In this document: in pieces, positions 55,365-64,000 of the stretch
Numbering within the stretch: position 1 is the first letter of the stretch
Layout of the letters: every line of letters begins with the position of its first letter
Assembly: GCA_016714765.1 (NCBI GenBank)
Contig: JADKCF010000013.1
Coordinates: forward strand, 76,137-140,136
DNA from: Saprospiraceae bacterium
Lineage (GTDB): Bacteria > Bacteroidota > Bacteroidia > Chitinophagales > Saprospiraceae
DNA: 64,000 bases
Direction of reading: 5' to 3'
Notes under the pieces: generated by a model
Database searches by the model: none
What the model saw: only the letters and a program-made list of their open reading frames with translations
What the model was told of the DNA's origin: nothing
Position numbers and translations under genes: made by a program

Positions 55365-56312
55365 ATGAAGATAATTTTTATGGGAACACCCGAGTTTGCT
55401 GTCCCTTCTCTGGATATCTTAATACAAAACGGATATGATGTGGTAGCGGTAGTTACATCACCTGACAGTTTTGGGGGAAGGGGTGGCAAGCAACTGATAG
55501 AATCGCCTGTAAAAAAATATGCGACAGCCCACAATATTGTGGTTTTACAACCCAAAAATTTGAAATCACCAGAATTCCTGAGCTTTTTAAAATCGTTTCA
55601 TGCAGATATACAAATTGTAGTTGCTTTCCGGATGCTCCCAGAGGCAGTTTGGAATATGCCGCCTTTAGGCACTTTTAATCTGCATGGAAGTCTGCTACCA
55701 AGGTACAGAGGGGCAGCTCCGATTAATCATGCTCTTATACAAGGGGATAAAGAGACAGGAGTCACCAGCTTTAAGCTAAAACACGAGATAGATACAGGAG
55801 ATATTTTGGTTAGCCGCATCTTACCTATTCTCGATGATGATGATGCAAGGTCTCTACATGATAAAATGATGGTATTGGGTGCTGAAGTGGTTTTAGATAC
55901 CGTAAAAATGATTAGCGCCGGGGAGGTAATATTTATACCTCAAAAGGATGAACAAGCCACAAAAGCTCCAAAAATTTACCATGATACCTGCCGGATTAAT
56001 TTTGAACAACCGGTAGAAAATGTATATAACTTTATTCGGGGCCTGAGCCCCTACCCTTGTGCCTGGTTTGCTTTAGACTCCAGAGAGGTGAAAATTTTAA
56101 AGGCAACCCGTGAATTAGCAGATGATAACAATACGCCGGGAACTATCTTTTCTGACAATAAAAAATACCTTAAAATCAAATGCCAGCAGGGATATATAAG
56201 CTTTCAAACAGTCAAACCTGAAGGTAAAAAAGTTATGACAATCCAAGAATTTCTGAATGGTTACAAATTAGTCAATCCGACAATAAACGAAAACGCTACC
56301 AAAACTGTGTAA
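55365..56312 (+). CDS. fmt: Methionyl-tRNA formyltransferase
   Basis: The enzyme formylates initiator Met-tRNA using 10-formyl-THF. I chose the ATG at 55365 (MKIIFMGTPEFAVPSL), the family's usual start and just after a TACTTTTG promoter box; an in-frame ATG at 55302 would include that box. The catalytic residues are N105 and H107 (FNLHGSLLPRYRGAAP) and D143 (HEIDTGDIL). The C-terminal OB-like domain is present. Length 315 residues is normal. Confidence 0.95.
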   Translation: MKIIFMGTPEFAVPSLDILIQNGYDVVAVVTSPDSFGGRGGKQLIESPVKKYATAHNIVVLQPKNLKSPEFLSFLKSFHADIQIVVAFRMLPEAVWNMPPLGTFNLHGSLLPRYRGAAPINHALIQGDKETGVTSFKLKHEIDTGDILVSRILPILDDDDARSLHDKMMVLGAEVVLDTVKMISAGEVIFIPQKDEQATKAPKIYHDTCRINFEQPVENVYNFIRGLSPYPCAWFALDSREVKILKATRELADDNNTPGTIFSDNKKYLKIKCQQGYISFQTVKPEGKKVMTIQEFLNGYKLVNPTINENATKTV

Positions 56313-56330
56313 ATCCACCGATTATTTGGA

Positions 56331-58720
56331 TTATAACTTAATGAGCTTCTGTGATTTATATCCATCAACTTTTACAAAGTAAATACCTGCCTTCAGTTCG
56401 GCTACATCCAACAAAGATGTATGGAAGTCTAGCGACCCTGACAGTACAGTTTGGCCTGTGATATTCAATACAAAATACTTTTTATTCATACTATTCCCAT
56501 CCGGGTCTTCCAGTCTTATTAACATTTTTTCGTTGACCGGATTGGGTGATAACTGGATAGCTTTTTCAATCACTTTATTATCATCAGTTGATGATGCTAC
56601 ATCCGTAATAAAAAAATTATCAAATCCTGCTTCTACAATATGCCCCTGATTCCCCGCCTGATCTGAAGCTTCTACAATCAAATTCATTTCCCTTGGTTGG
56701 CTGAATAAATGATGTAACATCCAGATCTCTCATTTTAAACCATCCATTAGTTATCCCATAAATCTTGTCGATGACTACCTCTTTCAATCCGTTTGACAAC
56801 TTGACGACTAGTGTGTCATTTTTGGGAGATGAGCCTCCGCTGTTAAAAAACCAAACGTCATAATTTAACTTAGGTTTGATATGTTTTGATAAATCTATTA
56901 CAGGAGAAACAAGTTCTGTATTGCCATTGTCCACGTCATCACAACCTGCACCTTTTAAACCGTTTCCTGTTACATAAGCTCTTTGACCAGTATCATCTGA
57001 GTCCAAACCGGGGTTGGCAGTCTGATTATTGATATATTCTGTTGCTCTGGGTATTGCCCTCACCCATGCTCCCGGGGATCCTGATGTGGTCACAACAGTC
57101 CATCCGAGATCATTCTCAAAATTATCTTCATAACCCGAGTCAAGAACAGCTTTAATTTCATTGCTGGCTCCATCTGTAATGGCAAAATCTTTATAAAATT
57201 TACCTTTGAAACCCCAAGATGACACAAAAACATCATATACAGCTGATAAAACAGAAGCTGTACTTGCCCCTGTTGTTTTACTGTTGAAATTATATTCGTT
57301 GGTCATTTCGGTTAGATAAACGTCTGCACTTATAAACATGCCTGCCGCATCCTTAATTTCAATATCTAAATCATATGGTCTTTTTTTAATCAATTTTACG
57401 TTTAGTGCTGTAATATCACCATTATTTATATTGACACTCAATGTTTGAGTTGTATAATTGGGATGTGAAATTCGAACCAAATAATCACCACTGTCTGCTA
57501 TTCCTGTTTTATAGATTCCTGATGGGGCTGAAACCTCTCTATTTGGTTGTGTAGACAAAATTTCTACAACAGCATTACTGATACCAATTCCGTCACTATC
57601 AGTAATTTTACCTTCGAGATAGCAAGCTCTTTTATAATTCACTTTGACTATATAAAGACCATTTTCTATATCACTTCCATAAATCAAATCAGACCCTGTA
57701 AATGGAAATGCCCCCCAACACCCGTGGTAACTATTATGACAAATAGTAGGGTCTTGCCAGGTGTCGTAATATGCCACTTCAACCAGATTGTCAGGCTTAT
57801 GAGCATCGACAATTCTAAGACCGTCAGTGTACCAACTAGTTATCAAATATCCTTTACTATAGTGAGTATTATGAGGGATAACCCCGTCTTTTTCGTTTTC
57901 TACAGGTCTGAACTTGTCAATCAATTTAATATTATTCAGATCTGTAATGTCATATGCATCGACATATCCTCCAGATTTTTCATCTGTTGTAAAAACATAT
58001 TTACTATCTTCAGAAGGCCATGCATTGTGGGTAAACGTTCTGGATGTTGCCTGAGATGCGAGTAGTTTTGGCATCGACCTATCAGAAATATCATAAATAC
58101 TTAATTTGCCGATATTAATTTCGGAGGCATAAAGCGTATCACCCCTTGCAAATGCATCATGTGAATATGTCAGATCCGCAACTCCTATATATTTTGGACT
58201 TTTAGGGTCAATCTTCAGGTCAAAAATCAATACACCTCTCTGACTTATGTTGCATCCTGCAAGATACATAAAACCTTTTTCGTCAATATACAAATTATGA
58301 CATCTTTGCAGCTCCTTAGTGTCAAGTGTCACTTTAAGTTCAGGTCTGAAATTGGTATGTGTAATGTTTAGTGGTGCACCATTCATATCAATAATTACAA
58401 CACCATCCTGTCCTTGATCAGCCGTCACATAAAGATGATTGTTATATGATTTTATATCTCTCCAGATAGATGAGGCTCCAGGTACCATATCTAAGGATAG
58501 GATTGTATGGATCTTCCAAAGAAAATACACTTGTTTTTGTAGCATTCCCTATTATTGCATATTTTATTCCATTATTTTCAAACCCCCATATATCAGAGCT
58601 GTTTTCATTAAAAGCTACTTGTGAAACCAATTCAGTGTTTAAAGACACCTTTTGTGCAGATATAAAAAAAGGTACGAATAAGATATACAAAAAGTTCAAA
58701 ATATTTTTCTTAACAAACAT
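56331..58720 (-). CDS. Choice-of-anchor-B-like T9SS surface protein, two frameshifts
   Basis: The N-terminus is a signal peptide (start at 58720, MFVKKNILNF; a promoter box TATATTTG sits at 58738-58745, inside the longer frame). The body has repeated beta-propeller-like units such as VVIIDMNGAPLNI, LSIYDISDRS and LRIVDAHKPDNLVEVAYYD, as in choice-of-anchor-B proteins, then a carboxypeptidase-regulatory-like region (ACYLEGKITDSDGIGISNAV) and a jelly-roll-type region. The C-terminal T9SS sorting domain (IQLSPNPVNEKMLIRLED ... KLIKL) is intact. Shifts near 58505 and 56705 break it. About 797 residues when joined. Surface role unknown. Confidence 0.8.
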
Positions 58721-58737
58721 ATCATCTAATTTTTCAA

Positions 58738-58745
58738 CAAATATA
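58738..58745 (-). promoter_or_regulatory. -7 promoter box TATATTTG for the anchor-B-like gene
   Basis: Minus-strand TATATTTG matches TAnnTTTG and ends 17 bases before the ATG at 58720, which supports that start. Confidence 0.5.
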
Positions 58746-58805
58746 TACACCTTTCAGAGAAAGACACCTAAAATTATCAATATTGTTTAAATTTCAAATA
58801 ATAAT

Positions 58806-58846
58806 AAAAAAGTCCATGCCAAAAAACATTTTAGCATGGACTTTTT
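58806..58846 (-). terminator. Terminator after the giant T9SS gene
   Basis: AAAAAGTCCATGC and GCATGGACTTTTT form a 13-bp stem around a 14-base loop, with A/T runs on both sides; it lies 26 bases past the stop of the minus-strand T9SS gene. Confidence 0.8.
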
Positions 58847-58871
58847 ACACTAATTTATTCAAACTACAATC

Positions 58872-61800
58872 TTATTCTACTATGATCATTTTCTTAGTAG
58901 CTGTGAAGTCACCGCTCTTAAGTGTGTAGTAAAGTACGCCTGTTGCGCCTAATTGCTCTCTTGTGAAGATTTCACTGTTCAAGCCTTTGTTGGCATCTAT
59001 GTTTCTTACTGTCACTACTTTTCCAATCACGTCATATACACTCAATGTAGCTGTGGCTGCCTCAGGCATTACAAAGCTTACCCGTGGTCTGACCTTTGAA
59101 TGGGTTTGGTTCGTTCTGATTCAATTCGATTCCAGCTCAGGTGCAGTTCTTACATCTAAGCTTACTTTACCTACCTGTAAGGTCGCTGCTGTACAGTTCT
59201 GCTGCTGTTACGCCTGAGTTCAATGTGATCATTTCACTTACGTTTCCTGCTTTGTCAGCTTTTACGATCAGTGTAAACAATACTTCACCTGCATTGATAC
59301 TTGTTCCCTTCATTTGATGCATAACTCATCGTTACTACATCTCCTGCTATCACTCCTACATTGCTTGCATTGATATCAAGTGCTCCTGCATTTACACCTA
59401 CATAGCTTCCGCCTTTCAGATTCATAGTGAACTGGTATCCTGCTACATCGCTGAAGTTAGCTGCTGTTACGGTATTTCTACCACTTCACCCGCTGCTACT
59501 GTCTGCTCTGCTACTGCCATCACTACGTTTCTGTTGCTTCCTTACTCTGCAGGGTTAGATACGTTGGTGCTTACGTTTCCGTTTACATCTCTATCTTCAC
59601 TGCTACAAGTTCTGATTGCTCATATTTGTAAGTATCTGGCTGATAGCTATCTGCTCTACAAATGGGAATGGATTGGTCGCATCCATAGACTGTGCAGATA
59701 CAGGGAATCTCAGCTTGCATTCTTAGGAAGTTCGTTAGTGATTCCTAAGATCAGTTTCTAAGGTCTGTCAAGTCACTAGCTGTCACTTTACCATCGTTGT
59801 TAGCATCTCTGCTATCAATTTGTACGGACTATCGAATGTCTGGGATTCAAGATATGTCTCTGGATCAATACAAGGTCAAGTGTGCTTACTCCATTGAGGT
59901 AATCTCCACCTTTGCTCGCCGTAATCTGATAATCCTCTCCCTACCAACTGTCAACTCATAAGTACCAGCAACTGCAGATACTGTCTTAGGATACTCTGTA
60001 ATGTTGGCATCGATAGTAACAGCTACGTTATTTTACTGCTGATTGCTCGCAGTGTAACTACGCTACCTGAAATTCTTGATTCTAAATTGGGTCGCATTGT
60101 AGATAAGGTCAAGGGTCGTCCAGCAATAATAGTCATGGTTAAATTTCTTATCCCATACTGTACGTGTACATCCACTGTCTTCTTCTTAACTCCCAGTGCG
60201 ATATCACCTGCTACCCAAACTTTGGCTGCGCTTCTGTTTTCTGGTATCCACAACTGTAAGTTACCTGCAAGGTATGCTGTTTCTGCCGCTTTTTCTCTAC
60301 TGAATTAGTAGCTCTTGCAGGTACGCTGCTACTGCCTGTCCTTTGCTGTTGAAGTAATGTGCCTTGTCTACATTCACTAATCTCTGTCTGTATTACTGTA
60401 TGGCAATTCCTTGGTGCCCAGTCGTCAAACGTGTATAACGGGTCACTTATCGGTACAGTTGTCATATGACATTCTGGGAAGTCGATAGCCCACAATTCTA
60501 CCATTGGCAACAATGGTCCTGATCCCGTCTGGATCCTGCATCAATGCGGTACTCAATGGAATACAAACCGGTGTTGGTGCCTTCTTGTCTGCTACCATGA
60601 ATGACTCATGCATGTGGCCGGTGAAGTTGTGACATCCGTCCGTTACTCCATGCTACTTTGTGATTGCTCATCTTGCCGGCTATAGTAGGCAGGATAATGC
60701 TGTTGGCAGGTATCGCTGCTCCATTGGCTGTAGGTGCACATATACATCCGGAATTCCGTTTTCGTTATCATCTCCTGACAGTAATTTTGAAATTTACCAT
60801 TCTCATATTACTTACGTCATTGTTTGGTGCGATGAATGAGGTATACTCTAGATATCCGTTCCATCTGCCCACAAGTCTACGTGATTACCGTCCACTTCAA
60901 CCATCCATTGTCTATACATCCACCTGTATTGTGCTGCTTATTAGTCAACTGTAAACCTTAACTCGAAATTTACTCTACTGCATACATAGTGTCTCTGCAT
61001 GTAACTTCAGGAGCTGCTTCATCGCTGTACATGAAATATTTGTAGAATGGTCCTCTCTCTTTGTTGGTAAGCACCAGTTGACAAATTTGTATTCTACTTT
61101 CCACTTCTTGCATACTCACATCTTCAAAGTTGAAACACCACATTTTGTACTTACTCCGATCATCACATGGTCCTCCCTACATTGGTTGGGCCTTTTGCTT
61201 TGATCTGTTAAGCTGTCAGTTCGTCACAGCCTACTTGCTCTCCACATTATCCCAGTCAGGAAGTTAGTTACCCATGGCTGCGCACTTGTACTTTGGTAAG
61301 ATCGTGATTCTCTGTACACATGTTCTTATGTATATCTTTCTCTTTGACTTCACAAATTTCTTTCGATAAAGCCGATTCCACCGATCTGTTACTTCTCTGT
61401 CTCTGAACTGTATTTCTGGATTGGTACATACTCCACTTGCTTCAGGTATGCCTGTCTTCTGAAGTCTACTCCTGCTATGGATTTGGTAGCACTGCTGATA
61501 CGAATTTCTCGATAGGCCAGTCACAGTGGATCGTTGCATCTGCAGGACATGTAATTACTGGTGGTACTTTTTACACTCTACTTTACATTTGCCCATGTAT
61601 CATTCCAGTTGTCACCGGCATTTCTACGATTCCATCCATGTTGCCATCATCATACTCTCCCAGATCACCCATGTGGTATCCTCCGTCCAATGTTCCGTCT
61701 CCGTCAAAGTCTGCTCCTGCTGATGTAAGGGTCCTCACATGAAATTTCACAAACAAGCGCACCATCTGTATCGTTGGTGTTGTGGCATGTTATTACCAAG

Positions 61801-64000
61801 GTTCGCTGCCAGTCTGTTGTTGAAAGTGATATTGTTGTTGTATTGTGGATTACCATTACCAAGGTTACCACAACTTGGTGCATCTGTTCGTAACGTTATC
61901 TGATTTCACGCCCTTGCTCACTCTTCTGATTTCCCAGTCTTACTGCACTACAGTTGTCATAACTTCCGTTATCGATACTTTCTGAGTACAATTTTGCCGT
62001 TCCGTCAGGTTTGCCTTAGGCATCACATCCTCCTACTAAGCCTATCACGATGTCGCGCAGCTACTGGCACCGGTGGTGTCTTGTCTACTACTGTTACAGA
62101 CGAGATGATGGTCACTTCACTACCCACAACAGTCTGTTGCTGTATATTTCAGGTGGCTCGATCCTTTTGGAACGCCTATCTATCTGTATTTATATACGGG
62201 TAGTTGTGCACCATTCAATAATGCAGGTACGATCTGCACGCCTACTACTGATGATTTTACTGTCCATGTTGGGTTGATATCACAGTTGTCATGTAGCTCC
62301 CTGGGTTTGGTACATGAAGTCGCCTTCGCGATACCATGGTGCTGTACTGATGATCATCTTTTACGATAAATGTTGGTGCCTCTGTATCTACTGATTTAAT
62401 GATCTGTTGACATGGTGTCACTGTTCCATTACACCAGTCAAGGATTTGCCATGTTCTGATTATTTTTTGTTACCATGGCAATGTGCTCACATGCATCTAT
62501 TTCTACATCACTATAAGTTGTATAGTAATTACATACTCCGTGGATTGGTGTGGTTATGTTACCGCTTCTAAAAAATATTTTTTTTTTTTGATATGAACCA
62601 ACTCCTTCTTTGATAGCTATCCTCAGGTGAAACGTCATCCTTGCAGCTTAACAATACTAATTGATCAGGGCAGGTCCAGTCTACTTCGGTTTCTACTTCA
62701 AACCACTGCTCACAATAAGCAGTGTTGCCGTTTGCGTCTGTTACTGTCCATTTTCTCAATACGTTGCCACCGTTACAACCATCCAATAATTTATGAGTTG
62801 TAAATTCTGCCGTCACTGCTCCACAGTTGTCACTCCAAGAAGTTGCTAATTTTGCTGTCCTGGTGATGCTTTTTAGTAACATCTTCCGCAACTAATGCAT
62901 CTAGCTGTAGCCCTGTATGCTTCTTATTGGACCACAATTGATACGCGGTGCCAGCTTGTCTTCAAAGGTTACCGATACTCAGCAGCTGTTGCCATCCACA
63001 GATATCACGAACTGAGACGGTCAGTATCTGCCCCTTGTAGTTACCCAATTCATTTTCATTGATAATTTTGCTCCGTTGCTGCATTTTGATGGATGACTCA
63101 TAAAATATTGCATCATTAGGACTATTCTCCAAAAAATATATCTATCACCGGGCTTACCTTACAGTTTTCGTCCACACTGATATTGACATGACGTCATTAC
63201 ACACCAGTTGTGCAGGTGCATGGATAAATATTATAAATGAAATAGGTACCTTACACGTTACGCCTCCCAAAGTTATAGACGGTATTACGGTAATGGTTGC
63301 TGTCCCTGGATTGGTTGCTGTAAAAAAGCAGGTATATTACCTGTACCACTTGCCGGAAGTCCTATAGCTGGATTACTATTTGTCCAACTGTAAGTTATAG
63401 ATGTGTTTGACATGATGGTATCACCACATTGCTGGGTAAAGGTAGCGGACTTACCAATGTCATATTACATACAGGATATCCGGGCTGATCGTTGACATCC
63501 AAAGTTGGGACTCAGTTGTGAGTCACTGAATTGGAATTTTTCCACAATCCCCGAACCAGCTGTCCCTGCTGTAGTATTGCCGCATGCTTGCCAGGACATA
63601 CCTTGCTATGATGGTGTAACATCCCGGCGTCATGCTTGTCATTGGGTTGGCTGTAAATGGCCCACTATTGATGCTATACTCTACGCTAAATCCAGGCACT
63701 GTTGCCACAACCGGTAATGCAAAGTTACTCATACAGGTATTAGCGGCATGGTTATTACAGGAGCCGCAGGAAGATTACTGCATTGCTGGACAACACTTTC
63801 GGTACATGCTTGCGGGTGCTGTAGTGCCGGCTATAATAGTACCGCATGTTGCAGCGTACATATCTGGTTTGATGGTGTAGCAGCCCGGTCGTCGATGAGG
63901 TAGCACTCGTTCCCCATGTACTGCCATTGTTAAAGCTATATTGAGCCGTAAACCCAGGTACTGAAGGAACCGTTGGAACTACTATTGCAGGATTACATGT
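58872..64000 (-). CDS. C-terminal part of a giant T9SS surface protein, heavily frameshifted, runs off the window
   Basis: The 3' end (58872-59069) is an intact T9SS sorting domain (VYDVIGKVVTVRNID ... KKMIIVE). Upstream on the same strand no frame stays open beyond about 110 codons, yet protein-like pieces follow one another: a dockerin-like pair (YLNGVSTLDLVLIQRHIL near 59.88 kb; ANNDGKVTASDLTDLRN near 59.80 kb), a DGDGTLDGGYHMGDLGEYDD acidic stretch near 61.68 kb, an HYR-like segment (KWTVTDANGNTAYCEQWF near 62.73 kb), a PKD-like domain (WTNSNPAIGLPASGTGNIPAF near 63.37 kb) and repeats near 63.6-64.0 kb. I infer one adhesin-like surface protein; two adjacent genes cannot be excluded. Confidence 0.6.
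63555..63995 (-). repeat. Two tandem ~200-base repeats in the giant surface protein gene
   Basis: On the minus strand two units read VPGF-T/S-A/V-Q/E-YS-F/I-N (near 63955 and 63695), then a GCYTI segment (near 63875 and 63625), then a cysteine-containing stretch that precedes the next unit. They are degenerate copies interrupted by frameshifts. Confidence 0.55.

Noticed and set aside
59534..63880. Many plus-strand frames of 60-100 codons in the 59-64 kb block
   Set aside because: They are antisense to minus-strand pieces with recognisable domains and have no signal peptides, family motifs or promoter boxes.

Overview
The window is chromosomal DNA of a Bacteroidota bacterium, most likely of the Saprospirales/Chitinophagales type. 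The lineage call is inferred from content: an AT-rich sequence, a SusC/SusD pair, several proteins ending in type IX secretion (T9SS) sorting domains, Bacteroidota-typical families (DUF3276, DUF2853, DUF4252, DUF3810, DUF2911), a futalosine-pathway gene, and repeated TAnnTTTG promoter boxes with no visible Shine-Dalgarno sequences. No CRISPR array, insertion sequence, prophage or integrase was seen.

Layout: 0.1-4.7 kb holds an ABC exporter, a PUR-type DNA/RNA-binding protein, futalosine hydrolase and a DUF3810 membrane protein. 4.8-9.1 kb is a sugar-oxidation cluster: a Tat-exported TIM-barrel protein, a GMC flavoprotein oxidoreductase, a gluconate-2-dehydrogenase subunit 3-like partner and a TIM-barrel lipoprotein. 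9.1-12.9 kb has a FAD oxidoreductase, a YjbR protein, ribA, tRNA-Arg(CCT) and a flippase. 13.0-15.9 kb is an ECF sigma factor operon with a putative anti-sigma protein and three DUF4252-like secreted paralogues. 16.5-18.5 kb has a membrane-anchored subtilase and aroK. 18.6-25.7 kb is a starch/glucan-type susCD locus in which SusE/F-like carbohydrate-binding modules occur inside SusD and as five tandem copies in a divergent T9SS-secreted protein.

25.7-58.7 kb is mostly housekeeping: aroC, a hydroxyacid dehydrogenase, pepT, rlmH, rhomboid, pdhA, transaldolase, SRP RNA, RluA-type synthase, a LytS/LytR-type two-component pair, nhaD, lepA, GTP-type PEP carboxykinase, threonine aldolase, thiolase, a TolC/HlyD export pair and fmt. 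Two T9SS proteins are interspersed: an N-formylglutamate amidohydrolase-like protein and a choice-of-anchor-B-like protein. 58.8-64.0 kb is the C-terminal part of a very large T9SS surface protein with PKD-like, HYR-like and dockerin-like segments, running off the window.

Many genes carry single-base length errors, mostly in or beside homopolymers, that break otherwise intact reading frames: mqnB, the GMC oxidoreductase, the FAD oxidoreductase, YjbR, the anti-sigma protein, DUF2853, aroK, susD, susC, the SusE/F protein, LytS, the glutaredoxin-like protein, the anchor-B protein and above all the 59-64 kb gene. The proteins continue perfectly across the breaks, so I read these as uncorrected long-read consensus errors rather than pseudogenes. 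Gene spans below cover the reconstructed genes.
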